From NCBI GenBank assembly GCA_035534615.1, contig DATLRO010000112.1, positions 3,096 through 67,095 of the forward strand: DNA of 64,000 nucleotides, given 5' to 3'. The notes under the pieces are model-generated. The model made no database searches. It was not told the origin of the DNA and was given only the letters and a program-made list of their open reading frames with translations. Position numbers and translations under genes: made by a program. Source of the stretch: JAGWRA01 sp035534615 (GTDB lineage Bacteria > Acidobacteriota > Vicinamibacteria > Vicinamibacterales > CAVVIG01). This document shows, piece after piece, positions 46,017 to 54,563 of the stretch (positions are counted from its first letter, which is position 1; the number at the start of each line of letters is the position of its first letter).

Positions 46017-46764
46017 AGTGGATGAAGACGTCGTCGAGCGACGCCTGTGGATCGTGGAGCGACGCCTTGAGATCCGCCGGGGTGCCCAGGGCTGCCAGGC
46101 CCCCGCGATGGATGATGGCGACGCGATGACACAGCGATTCGGCTTCTTCCATCAGGTGCGTGGTGAGAAAGAGGGTCGTGCCGAAGTCGTCCCGGAGGCG
46201 CACCAGGCAGTCCCACACGGTCTTCCGCGCCATCGGATCGAGGCCGACGGTCGGCTCGTCGAGGAACAGCACGCGCGGACGATGCAGCATCGCCTGCGCG
46301 ATCTCGAGACGACGGATCATGCCGCCCGAGTAGTGCTGCACGAGCCGGTCGGCCGACGCCTCGAGGCCCATGAGGGACAACGCGTCCAGCACGCGCTGGC
46401 GGCGCTCGCGCCGCCTGACGTCGTACAGGCTGGCCGATATGAGCAGATTCTGTCTGCCGGTCAGCTCGGAGTCGGCCGAGACCATCTGCGGGACGTAGCC
46501 GATGACCCGCCGTACGGCCGCAGCCTGGCGGACGAGATCGAAGCCGTCGACCTGCGCCGTGCCTTCGGTCGGCGGCTGCAGCGTGACGAGCATGCGGATG
46601 AGCGTGCTCTTGCCGGCGCCGTTGGGACCGACGAGCCCGAAGACCTCGCCGGCCTCGACCGCCAGATCGACATGGTCGACCGCGGTCAGCGCCCCGTACC
46701 GGCAGGTCAGCGCCTCGGTGCGGAGAATGGCGGACGCGGCCGGCGTCGGCGCTTGATCTCCCAC
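45937..46764 (-). CDS. ABC transporter ATP-binding protein (DrrA-like)
   Basis: A 275-aa ATPase subunit: Walker A GPNGAGKST (46-54), Q-loop YVPQMVSADSELTG, signature YSGGMIRRLEIA, Walker B VLFLDEPTVGLDP, switch His in LTTHLMEEAE. The C-terminal LDDVFIHYAGDT segment is the DrrA/NodI-type ending. The last 80 bp are shared with the permease gene in another frame. Confidence 0.9.
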   Translation of the reverse strand: MGDQAPTPAASAILRTEALTCRYGALTAVDHVDLAVEAGEVFGLVGPNGAGKSTLIRMLVTLQPPTEGTAQVDGFDLVRQAAAVRRVIGYVPQMVSADSELTGRQNLLISASLYDVRRRERRQRVLDALSLMGLEASADRLVQHYSGGMIRRLEIAQAMLHRPRVLFLDEPTVGLDPMARKTVWDCLVRLRDDFGTTLFLTTHLMEEAESLCHRVAIIHRGGLAALGTPADLKASLHDPQASLDDVFIHYAGDTIEAVGSYRDTARARRVAKRLG

Positions 46765-46895
46765 ATCGGTGTACTACGAACGATCTCGCCGGCCCGTTGA
46801 CCGGGTCAACGGATTCGTCTGAGCCGCAAAGGGACGAGGGGCAGTCCGGGTACCGCGGCCAATCGGCTCGAGATGCGGCGCGGCCTCCGGCCGGC

Positions 46896-47189
46896 TCACT
46901 CGCGGACGGCGGTCTTCCGGTGGTGCCGGACGGGCGTTACCTCGCCGGCGCGAAGCGGTCTGGGCGACGCGTTCCATTCCGTCAGCCGCACGTAGCGGCC
47001 AGCCGGTGTGCGAATCAGGAAGCGACGGGCCATCAGTTCGTGCAGCAGACTGGTGCAGGTGTCGGCGTCGAGCCCCAGGAAACGCTGCGCCTGTTCCCGT
47101 GTGAGGCTGAGTCCCGGCATCTCGAGATATTCACTGCGGATCCGCTGAAGCAGGTCGTCGGTCGTGAGCGTCGAAGGCGGGTGTCGCAT
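46896..47189 (-). CDS. Small winged-helix-like DNA-binding protein
   Basis: A 97-aa basic protein. The core (residues 8-70) reads as a winged helix: LLQRIRSEYLEMPGLSLTRE, AQRFLGLDADTCTSLLHELM, FLIRTPAGRYVRL. Similar short proteins are frequent in Acidobacteriota and Proteobacteria and are unstudied. The tail is Arg-rich. It could regulate neighbouring genes, but nothing in the sequence shows a target. Confidence 0.65.
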   Translation of the reverse strand: MRHPPSTLTTDDLLQRIRSEYLEMPGLSLTREQAQRFLGLDADTCTSLLHELMARRFLIRTPAGRYVRLTEWNASPRPLRAGEVTPVRHHRKTAVRE

Positions 47190-47222
47190 GGCGTCCTCAT
47201 AGACCGCCTGGCGGTGAACGAT

Positions 47223-47501
47223 TCACGGCTGGGATTCGTCGAGTCGTCTCGCGGCGCGGCCGCCGGCGCCCGTCCGTTCCGGCAGATCCAGGCACCGATA
47301 TGTCGGCCCGCTCATGGCGGCCCAGACGCGCACGCCCGTGCGCGCGGTCCACCTGCGGGCCGCCTCGACGGCTTCGTCGTAGCCCGGGTAGCGCACCTGC
47401 GGCAGACCGGATGACACGGCCACCGTGTACGCGCGGGGGACTTTCGGGTCGGGTGCGATGATCAGATCGCCGTCGTGGGGCGCCGGCAGATCAGTCGCCA
47501 T
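47223..47501 (-). CDS. Mini-protein of a DUF2188-like type, paralogue 1
   Basis: A 92-aa protein: GDLIIAPDPKVPRAYTVAV, then GYDEAVEAARRWTARTGVRVWAA, giving a beta-hairpin, an amphipathic helix and a final strand. It shares layout and several positions with the protein at 49697-49960 (GDVIVQP, YEQAVCHGIRLAHR, VALWR). Function unknown. ATG 47501 is chosen where the conserved part begins; TATGCT at 47537-47532 may be its -10 box. Confidence 0.55.
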   Translation of the reverse strand: MATDLPAPHDGDLIIAPDPKVPRAYTVAVSSGLPQVRYPGYDEAVEAARRWTARTGVRVWAAMSGPTYRCLDLPERTGAGGRAARRLDESQP

Positions 47502-47707
47502 CACTGGAGTCCCTGGCTGACGAGTCTGTTCAGCATACCCCATTGATTCGACTCCGGTCAGGCCGGGTCTCGAATTCGTGTGAAGCCCGCCCGCTCGGCA
47601 TCGGGCGTGCCGGCGCTGCGCCGGATGCCGCCTGCGTCCGCCGCCCGAACCTTCAGAAACATACCCCTGATATTGGACCGCTTAGGGCCCGCCATGGTTT
47701 GCTCGCG

Positions 47708-48742
47708 TCACCGCCTCGACCGGTCCCGCGGCGACTCAGGCGCAAACGCGGCCTCGAGCACGCCGGCGAGGTGGACGGCCGCTGTCGCCAGCTGGCGGCT
47801 GACGACCGGGAGGCTGGCGGCCTCGTAACGCCGGCCGATGGACTCGTGCAGCCCGGCCAGCCGGTGTCCGACGTCATGGTTGCCCGCACACGACTCCAGG
47901 ACGCTCGCCGGCTCGAGCGGCACCGCCCGTGGCAGCTTCCCGTACGCGATCGTTTTCGCCAGTTCGTTCGCCGCCCGGCTCCATGCGACGACGACGGCTG
48001 TGGACGGCACCAGCGGGGACGCCCGGGCTGCTGTCTCGGTGCGTGCGAGCCAGGCGGCGAGCGCGGCCGGCGTCGCCAGGCGGTGCCGCTGCATCAACGT
48101 CCGGATCAGGTCGACATCCCACACGCCGTGCAGGTTGGGCCGGAAGCTGGAAAGCGGTCCTTCCTCCGGCGGCGTCCCCTCGTACCGCACCGGCAGGCAG
48201 TTGCCTCCCCGATCGCCGTTCGTGATGTCGTGCAGCGGCTGCTCGATGTCTCCCACGAAGTGAATCAGGTACCGCAACGCGTCGGCGCGGCGCCGGGTGC
48301 CGGCATGCGACGTCAGGATCCGGAACTGCGTGAGGATGGCGTCGACGACACACCGGCCGTCGGGACAGTAGCGCCGGTAGTCCGCGTGCGCGGCATCGAC
48401 CGTCCGGGGAAAGTCGATGAAGTGCCACGGTGCCGTCTCCGGCTCGACGCTGCGCTCATCGTCGGCCCAGGTGGAGGCGTCGGCAAGCGGGTCGGTGTCG
48501 GGAGGGCAGAAGCGGCGCAGCGACCGGTCGATGGGGGCGGCCGCCAGCAGCGCCTTCACGCGGCTCGCGGTCTGCGGATCGAGCAGCCGTTCGGCGAGCC
48601 GCGCGATCGCCTGATGGCCCTCGCAACCCCAGGCCAGCGCCGGCCGGGCGCCTGCGGCGGACAGCAGCAGTGCCGCGAAAAGGACGCGAACGACGCGCGC
48701 GCCGCGCGATCTCCCTGTCTCCCGGGATGGCTGACCGTGCAT
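47708..48742 (-). CDS. Secreted S1/P1-type zinc nuclease
   Basis: A 344-aa phospholipase C/P1 nuclease family enzyme. The signal peptide ends PALA, leaving Trp38 (WGCEGHQAIARLAERLL) as mature N-terminus; in this family that Trp's amino group binds zinc. Other ligands: His in GHQ, TWADDER, APWHFIDFP, LIHFVGDIEQPLHD and NLHGVWDVDLI. It degrades single-stranded DNA/RNA in the periplasm or outside, probably to recover phosphate and nucleosides. GGAGG 5 nt before the ATG supports the start. Confidence 0.9.
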   Translation of the reverse strand: MHGQPSRETGRSRGARVVRVLFAALLLSAAGARPALAWGCEGHQAIARLAERLLDPQTASRVKALLAAAPIDRSLRRFCPPDTDPLADASTWADDERSVEPETAPWHFIDFPRTVDAAHADYRRYCPDGRCVVDAILTQFRILTSHAGTRRRADALRYLIHFVGDIEQPLHDITNGDRGGNCLPVRYEGTPPEEGPLSSFRPNLHGVWDVDLIRTLMQRHRLATPAALAAWLARTETAARASPLVPSTAVVVAWSRAANELAKTIAYGKLPRAVPLEPASVLESCAGNHDVGHRLAGLHESIGRRYEAASLPVVSRQLATAAVHLAGVLEAAFAPESPRDRSRR

Positions 48743-48932
48743 GGCACCTCCGGCTCGAATGCGTCGAAGTCAGGCGACTTCCGCATCTTCGCCCGGCCGC
48801 GGCCCGGCCGCAACCAGGATTGACGGATGGCGGGGCATGAAGAAACCGGTGGCCGGCGCGCGCCGCGCGGATGGATAATCAGCGGCGATGGTGAAACGAT
48901 CGGACAGGTGTCGGGAGACAGGAGGAGACGTC

Positions 48933-49358
48933 ATGCAGCGCAAAGGATCGGCGATCTGGCAGGGCGGGTTGAAGGACGGCAGGGGTTCGCTGTCGACCGA
49001 CAGCGGAGTCCTCAGACAGACGCCGTACTCGTTCAGCACGCGATTCGAGAACGGCGTCGGGACCAATCCCGAAGAGCTGCTCGCTGCGGCGCATGCGGGC
49101 TGTTTCACCATGGCGCTGTCGGTGCAGCTCGGTCAGGCCGGCCTGACCGCCACCCGGCTCGAGACGACGGCGACCGTGACGCTCGAGAAGGTCCAGGACG
49201 CGTTTGCAATCACGAAGAGCCATCTCGATCTGGTCGCGCAGGTCCCGGGGGCGGATAAGGCGAAGTTCGACGCCGCCGTGCGAGCCGCCGAGACGGGATG
49301 CCCGGTGTCCAGGCTGTTCAAGGCCGAGATCAGCGTCACCGCCCGCCTCGAATCGTGA
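48933..49358 (+). CDS. OsmC/Ohr family peroxiredoxin-like protein
   Basis: A 141-aa thiol-dependent peroxide reductase. The two redox cysteines are in AAHAGCFTMALS and AAETGCPVSRLF. FSTRFENGVGTNPEELLAA is the OsmC-subgroup signature. It removes organic or fatty-acid hydroperoxides under osmotic or oxidative stress. AGGAGG 7 nt before ATG 48933 fixes the start; an upstream in-frame ATG at 48888 is unlikely. Confidence 0.92.
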   Translation: MQRKGSAIWQGGLKDGRGSLSTDSGVLRQTPYSFSTRFENGVGTNPEELLAAAHAGCFTMALSVQLGQAGLTATRLETTATVTLEKVQDAFAITKSHLDLVAQVPGADKAKFDAAVRAAETGCPVSRLFKAEISVTARLES

Positions 49359-49696
49359 TCGTGCCGGTGGGGTTGGCCGCGGGCGGATCGGCCGGTCAAA
49401 ACGGCCAGTAACTTCTACCCGCACCTCCCAGGAGTACACGCCGATCCGCCATCGGCGGCCTCCCGCCCGACGGGCGGAGGGCCCGTGCGAAATGGAGCGT
49501 TCCCTCCAGCGCCAGCCTGTCTGCGCGCGGGAGCGGAATGGCGCCGGGGGCGGGGATCGACTGGCGCGGTTCTTGGTTAGATGACGTGAGGACGTGCCGG
49601 GCCTGCCGGCGGTGAGTGGGCGAGACACGACGTCCGCCGCGCCCGCCCCGGGCAGATGCTCCGTTTCCCGGACCCGTCCGGCGCGCCACAACAGCC
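49359..49696. other. Gene-free stretch with a short hairpin
   Basis: No gene seen. CCGCCC-GAC-GGGCGG at about 49466-49483 can form a stem after the OsmC gene; no T run follows. No convincing promoter for the mini-protein at 49697 was found. Confidence 0.3.
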
Positions 49697-49960
49697 ATGC
49701 TCATCGACGCCACGTCTCCGGCCGATCCGGCCGCCGCCCCGACCGGGCCGCGACCGGGCGATGTGATCGTGCAACCGATGGATGATGCGCCGCTCGTGTA
49801 CGGGCTCGGGGTGTATCCGTGCGCGCTGCAGCAGGCGTGCGGCACGTACGAGCAGGCCGTCTGTCACGGCATCCGACTCGCGCATCGCTTTGCCGTGGCG
49901 CTCTGGCGCCAGCATCCGGACGGCACGCTCCTCCTGCTCGCCTGGGGACGGGTTATGTAA
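49697..49960 (+). CDS. Mini-protein of a DUF2188-like type, paralogue 2
   Basis: An 87-aa protein: a Pro/Ala-rich start, GDVIVQPMDDAPLVYGLGVYP, then CGTYEQAVCHGIRLAHRFAVALWR and LLLLAWG. It matches the protein at 47223-47501 in layout. It contains three cysteines absent from the paralogue. Function unknown. The Shine-Dalgarno sequence is weak. Confidence 0.5.
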   Translation: MLIDATSPADPAAAPTGPRPGDVIVQPMDDAPLVYGLGVYPCALQQACGTYEQAVCHGIRLAHRFAVALWRQHPDGTLLLLAWGRVM

Positions 49961-49967
49961 CGGACTG

Positions 49968-51896
49968 TCACCCGATGATCCGGAGGGCGATCAGGCTGGT
50001 GGCCTCGCCGCCGGGGCCGGTCGCCGTCACCTCGATGCTGTACTGGCCGGGGGGAAACGCCTCGAGCGGCAGATCGAACTGCACCGATCCGTCCGGCAGC
50101 GAGCCCGGCAGGCGCGTCAGCGTGCGCATCGGCCGCCCGAGCAGGTTCAGCAGCCGGGCGGTGACGACCGGCGGCGTCGCGCCGGGCCCGTAGGCACGGA
50201 CGCGGATGAGCAGCCGTTCGGCCGTCGAGAACTCGCGTGAGACGACCGGCGCGGCGTCCGGATCCCGACTGATGGTGAGAAAGCCGCGCGCGGTGATCGC
50301 GCGGAAGACCTCCGGCGTCGACAGCGTCGTGTCCGGACCGTCCATCGACGGCACCTCGAGGCCGCGCACGTCGGTGCCGAGCGGTTTCCCGTCGGCACTG
50401 CGGATCTGCATGTCGAGGCGGATGTGGCCGGGCGGCGCGTCGAACACGGCCCGCCGGGGCAGTGAACGGGCGGCCTCACCGGACGAGGCCGGGGCGAGCG
50501 TCCCGTGGAACAGGGACGTGCCGCTGGCGGTCACGGCGTCGAGCACAATCTCGCCCGCATCGACCGGCAGCCGGCCTTCGAGCCCGGGCTGGCCCGGCTC
50601 CCACGTGACGGTGAGCTGCGTGCGACCGTCGGCGCCGCGCGCGATCCCGAACCACGGCTGGATCAGCCCGCTCACGTGGGTCGGCACGAGGAAGATCGGC
50701 GGAAGCCGCGGGGGCAGGCGCTCGCGCGTCGCCAGTTCGGCGAGCCGGACCTCGGCCTCCGACGGCAGCCAGTATTCCGGGCGCGTCCGCACCTCCACCC
50801 CCGGCCGGTCGACGCGCAGGCTGATAGCGTGGAACCGGCCGTCGGGATGGCGTGATCGGAACGTCAGCAGGTAGTACCCGTTCAGATCCTGCGCGAGCCG
50901 GGCGAGACGGGGCGTCAGGTCGGCGCCGCCGGTCATCAGCGAGCCGCCCGTCCGTCCGGCCAGCGTCTGGAGCATGGCCAGCCCGGCGCCGGATGCGGGC
51001 GCCTCCGCCGGGTCGATCGGGTAGATCGCCACGTCGAAGCGGTTGGCGGCGCGAAGCACGGCCTGCGGATCGGGCAGCGGCACGGTCCGCGGCCGATCGA
51101 CCCGTGCGAACCCTTCGGTCACGAAGAGCAGCGCCTTCCGTCCCTCCTGCAGCCGCCCGAGACGGATCGTCAACCGTTCGAGCGCCGACAGCACCAGCTG
51201 GGCGCGCGCGGCTTCGGCTGCAGCCGGGGCGTGCCCGATGAAGTCGCGTTCGAAGGCGGTCCGCGGGCTGAAGTCACCCGCACGCCCGCTGAAGGCTCGC
51301 GCCGCCTCCGCGACCGCTGCGGGTCCCGCCGCCGGTTCGATTGCCGCCAGCTGATCGAGCGGCTTCATCACCAGCACCGTGTCGGTCGGCGTGAGCGTGC
51401 TGTCCGCGAAGCGCGCGAGCAGGTCGCGGACGCGCGCGGTCTCCGCCCCGGCGGGCACGTGATAATCGTCCAGCAGCAGCCCGAACGCGCGCCCGCCCCT
51501 CTCCGCGCCGCCGGCGACCGTCGCGGGCGGCCGGCCGGACGGCGTCGTGGCCGCGGGCCCGGGCGGGCGGATCGAGGCAGTCCGGAATTCGACGCGATCG
51601 ATCGCCTGCGGAGCCCCGTCGTCGCGCAGGTCGAAATCGCGCGGCTGAAGGTGCAGGACCGGGCGGCCGGCGCGATCGACGACGATCGCGTCAAGCTGGA
51701 CGGTGCGCAGATCGCGGCTGGACGCGGCGACGCCGGCGGGCGGAGCCGCCGGCGCAGGCGGCGTGGGGGTGGTGGAGGCGGGCGGTGTCAGGCGGCGCGC
51801 GGCTGCCGGCGATCGCCGCGCGCGCATCGGCGACGCGAGGAATCCGCCGGCCAGCACGAGGGCGGCGACGATGGCTGTCCGCGATGGTGACTGCAC
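49968..51896 (-). CDS. Exported VWFA-related-domain protein
   Basis: A 642-aa protein of the VWFA-related-domain type common in Acidobacteriota. Signal peptide (residues 1-25), Pro/Ala linker, then a beta-domain VQLDAIVVDRAGRPVLHLQPRDF and the Willebrand-like fold GLLLDDYHVPA, ALLFVTEGFARVD, DVAIYPIDPAEA with LAGRTGGSLMTGG and DLNGYYLLTFRS. In the MIDAS motif the usual DxSxS is replaced by DDYHVP, so metal binding is doubtful. The C-terminal half is beta-rich and unassigned. Start is GTG 51896. Confidence 0.75.
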   Translation of the reverse strand: MQSPSRTAIVAALVLAGGFLASPMRARRSPAAARRLTPPASTTPTPPAPAAPPAGVAASSRDLRTVQLDAIVVDRAGRPVLHLQPRDFDLRDDGAPQAIDRVEFRTASIRPPGPAATTPSGRPPATVAGGAERGGRAFGLLLDDYHVPAGAETARVRDLLARFADSTLTPTDTVLVMKPLDQLAAIEPAAGPAAVAEAARAFSGRAGDFSPRTAFERDFIGHAPAAAEAARAQLVLSALERLTIRLGRLQEGRKALLFVTEGFARVDRPRTVPLPDPQAVLRAANRFDVAIYPIDPAEAPASGAGLAMLQTLAGRTGGSLMTGGADLTPRLARLAQDLNGYYLLTFRSRHPDGRFHAISLRVDRPGVEVRTRPEYWLPSEAEVRLAELATRERLPPRLPPIFLVPTHVSGLIQPWFGIARGADGRTQLTVTWEPGQPGLEGRLPVDAGEIVLDAVTASGTSLFHGTLAPASSGEAARSLPRRAVFDAPPGHIRLDMQIRSADGKPLGTDVRGLEVPSMDGPDTTLSTPEVFRAITARGFLTISRDPDAAPVVSREFSTAERLLIRVRAYGPGATPPVVTARLLNLLGRPMRTLTRLPGSLPDGSVQFDLPLEAFPPGQYSIEVTATGPGGEATSLIALRIIG

Positions 51897-51941
51897 AGCG
51901 CGGCCCGGATCCGCTGACGGAACGACGTCTCGTGTGGTTCG

Positions 51942-51950
51942 ATCATACCA
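51942..51950 (-). promoter_or_regulatory. Extended -10 promoter element of the VWFA-domain gene
   Basis: Read leftward: TGG then TATGAT, an extended -10 pattern, giving a leader of about 40 nt. No -35 hexamer. Confidence 0.4.
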
Positions 51951-52203
51951 CCGGCCCTGCGGGCCCGCGATCCGGGCGTGGGGCGGGCGCGGCCGGCGAT
52001 GGCCAGCGGCGCGTCACGCGCCGCTGAATGGTCGCCGGAACGACGGGGCGCGATGATGACAGCTCTGCCATGCCGGCGCGAAAGACCGTGCGGGAGCGGC
52101 CGGCTGCGATAAGATCGCTCAGGGCTGCTGTCGTGCGGCACCTCCGTTCCTGCCTGACGGCGGAGCGGCGGGCGACCGGCGCGACCGGGCGGGAGCGGGG
52201 CCG
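51951..52203. other. Divergent gap with a strong hairpin
   Basis: Between the VWFA-domain gene and the glycosyltransferase there is a perfect 9-bp stem AGCGGCGCG-TCA-CGCGCCGCT (52005-52025) and a smaller one GGCCC-TGC-GGGCC near 51952-51964. TAAGAT at 52110-52115 is a possible -10 for the rightward gene. No gene seen. Confidence 0.35.
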
Positions 52204-53007
52204 ATGATCAACGACAAGCGGGTGGCCGTCGTGCTTCCGGCGTACAACGCGGCGGCCACGCTGGAGGCCACGGTCCGCCAGCTGCCAGACCTGGTCGACA
52301 TCCGCATCCTCGTGGACGATTTCAGCGCGGACGACACGGTGGCGATCGCGCGCCGGCTCGGCCTCACGACGTTCGTGCACGACAGCAACTACGGCTACGG
52401 GCGGAACCAGATGACCTGCTACCGCGAGGCGCTGGCGCTGGGGGCCGACGTGGTGGTCATGCTGCATCCCGACTATCAGTACACACCGCTGCTCGTGACC
52501 GCGATGGCGAGCATGGTGGCCTTCGACGTCTACGACGCAGTGCTCGGATCGCGCATCCTGGGCGGGACGGCTCTCTCCGGCGGGATGCCGCGCTACAAGT
52601 ACGTGTCCAATCGCGTGCTGACGGCCATTCAGAACCTGGTCCTCGGCGCCAAGCTGTCGGAGTACCACACCGGCTACCGCGCGTTCAGCCGTCGCGTGCT
52701 GGAGGCGCTGCCGCTGCTGGAAAACTCGGACGACTTCGTGTTCGACAACCAGATGCTGACGCAGTGCGTCTACTTCGGGTTCCGGATCGGCGAGGTCTCC
52801 TGTCCCACGAGCTACTTCCCCGAAGCCTCGTCCATCAGCTTCCGCCGCAGCGTTCGCTACGGCCTGGGCGTGTTGACGACGTCGTTCGAGTACCTCATGC
52901 AGCGGCGGGGGCTGGCGCAGTATCCGATTTTCGACCGGGAGGGCCGGAAGCTCTCGACCGTGCCGAAGGCGGCGCCCGACGACGCCCGGGCCGAGATGTC
53001 CGCATGA
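52204..53007 (+). CDS. Glycosyltransferase family 2 (dolichyl/polyprenyl-phosphate sugar transferase-like)
   Basis: A 267-aa GT-A protein: VAVVLPAYNAAATLEATV, VDDFSADDTVAIARRL, VVVMLHPDYQYTP (the aspartate motif) and EYHTGYRAFSRRVLE with NSDDFVFDNQML, the usual DPM1-like arrangement. It lacks C-terminal membrane helices. Its stop overlaps the start of the next gene (ATGA), a large membrane protein, so the pair likely modifies a lipid-linked glycan. Confidence 0.85.
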   Translation: MINDKRVAVVLPAYNAAATLEATVRQLPDLVDIRILVDDFSADDTVAIARRLGLTTFVHDSNYGYGRNQMTCYREALALGADVVVMLHPDYQYTPLLVTAMASMVAFDVYDAVLGSRILGGTALSGGMPRYKYVSNRVLTAIQNLVLGAKLSEYHTGYRAFSRRVLEALPLLENSDDFVFDNQMLTQCVYFGFRIGEVSCPTSYFPEASSISFRRSVRYGLGVLTTSFEYLMQRRGLAQYPIFDREGRKLSTVPKAAPDDARAEMSA

Positions 53008-54503
53008 CGGCCGGCCGGCGGCGGGTCCGCGACCTGGCGGTGCTGGCCGGCATGACGGTCGCCGCCATCGGCGTCCATGGCTATCACCCGGCCATCGAGG
53101 ATGCGGAGATCTACCTGCCCGGCATCCTGAAGCAGCTGCATCCCGCCCTGTTTCCCTACAACACGGCGTTCTTCGAATCGCACGCGCACATGACGCTCTT
53201 TCCGCGTCTCATGGCGCTCTCCATCCGGGTGGCGCCCGTGCCGGCGGGTGTCGTGATGCTCGGCTGGCAGGTGCTGTCGATCGCGCTGCTGCTGCTGGCC
53301 TGCCTGCGCATCGCGCGGCTCTGCTTTCCTTCGGAGCGGGCCGTCTGGTGCGGCGTCGCGCTCATCGGGAGCCTGCTGACGCTGCCGATCGCCGGCACCG
53401 ACCTGTACATCATGGACCAGTACGTGACGCCGCGGTCGCTGTCGACCCCGCTGGGGATGCTGGCGGCGGCCGAGGCGCTCCAGGGGCGGCCCGTCTGGGC
53501 GCTGGTGTGGCTCGCGGTGATCGCGCCGATCCACCCGCTGATGTCGGTCTTCGCCGCGGCGTTCGTGGGGGCGATCTGGCTGGTGGGGCGCGTGAAGCGC
53601 CCGGTCGAGCCCGGGATGGTCGCGGCCGCGGGGCTGCTCGCGCTCTTTCCCCCGGTCACGGCGGCGTATCGCCGCATCCTTGCCACGCGCCCCGCCTTCC
53701 TGCTCACGCGCTGGGCCTGGTACGAATGGCTGGGACTGCTGGCGCCGTTTGCGCTGATGGCCGGGTTCGCCTGGCTGGCGCGGCGCTGCGGCCTGCCGCG
53801 GCTGCGGCGCCTGTGTCACGCGGTCATCCTGTTCGAGGCGGTGTTCTTCGCGATGGCGCTCGTCATTTCGGTGCCCGGGCCGTTCGAGCGCTTCGCCGAG
53901 ATCCAGCCGATGCGGAGCCTGCAGATCGTCTACATCGTCATGTTCCTGGTCGCCGGCGGGTTTCTCGGGCACTACGTGCTGGGCCGTCGCGCGTGGCGGT
54001 GGGCGGTGCTGTTCGTGCCGCTCTGCACCGGCATGTGGTACGCCCAGATGCAGCTGTTTCCGGCGACGCGCCATCTCGAGCTGCCGGGGCTCGCGCCGCG
54101 GAACCGCTGGGTGCAGACGTTCGACTGGATCCGGGGGCACACGCCGGTCGACGCCTATTTCGCGCTCGATCCGTACTATCTCGGGCGCCCCGGCGAGGAC
54201 GAGCACGGGTTCCGCGCGCTGGCCGAGCGCAGCAGCCTGGCGGACGCGCTGAAGGACAGCGGCGCGGCCAGCATGTTTCCCGATCTGTCGGCGGAGTGGG
54301 CGGCGCAGGTCGACGCGCAGCGCGGCTGGGCGCACTTCACCCGCGAGGATTTCCTGCGGCTCCGCCGCCGCTACGGCGTCGACTGGGTGGTGGTGGACCA
54401 TCGCGTCGACGGCCTGGCCTGCCCGTATGCGAACGACGGCCTGTTCGTCTGCCGGATCGACGCGCCGGGCACGACCGGCGGCGCCGTGTCCCGCCGTCCG
54501 TGA
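53004..54503 (+). CDS. Large multi-pass membrane protein, glycosyltransferase partner
   Basis: A 499-aa protein with about nine to ten helices between residues 15 and 350 and a soluble C-terminal region (about 355-480). An early PAIEDAEIYLPGILK segment with acidic residues sits just after the first helix, as in GT-C type glycosyltransferases, and the C-terminal domain contains FDWIRGHTPVDAYFALDP and YGVDWVVVDHRV as in several bacterial GT-C proteins. I call it GT-C-like without naming a family. Coupled to the GT2 gene by a 4-bp overlap. Confidence 0.6.
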   Translation: MTAGRRRVRDLAVLAGMTVAAIGVHGYHPAIEDAEIYLPGILKQLHPALFPYNTAFFESHAHMTLFPRLMALSIRVAPVPAGVVMLGWQVLSIALLLLACLRIARLCFPSERAVWCGVALIGSLLTLPIAGTDLYIMDQYVTPRSLSTPLGMLAAAEALQGRPVWALVWLAVIAPIHPLMSVFAAAFVGAIWLVGRVKRPVEPGMVAAAGLLALFPPVTAAYRRILATRPAFLLTRWAWYEWLGLLAPFALMAGFAWLARRCGLPRLRRLCHAVILFEAVFFAMALVISVPGPFERFAEIQPMRSLQIVYIVMFLVAGGFLGHYVLGRRAWRWAVLFVPLCTGMWYAQMQLFPATRHLELPGLAPRNRWVQTFDWIRGHTPVDAYFALDPYYLGRPGEDEHGFRALAERSSLADALKDSGAASMFPDLSAEWAAQVDAQRGWAHFTREDFLRLRRRYGVDWVVVDHRVDGLACPYANDGLFVCRIDAPGTTGGAVSRRP

Positions 54504-54563
54504 TTCCGGCCGGCGCGATCACCCCGATCGGCGAGCCGCGCCGGCGGTCCCGTCCCGCCGATC

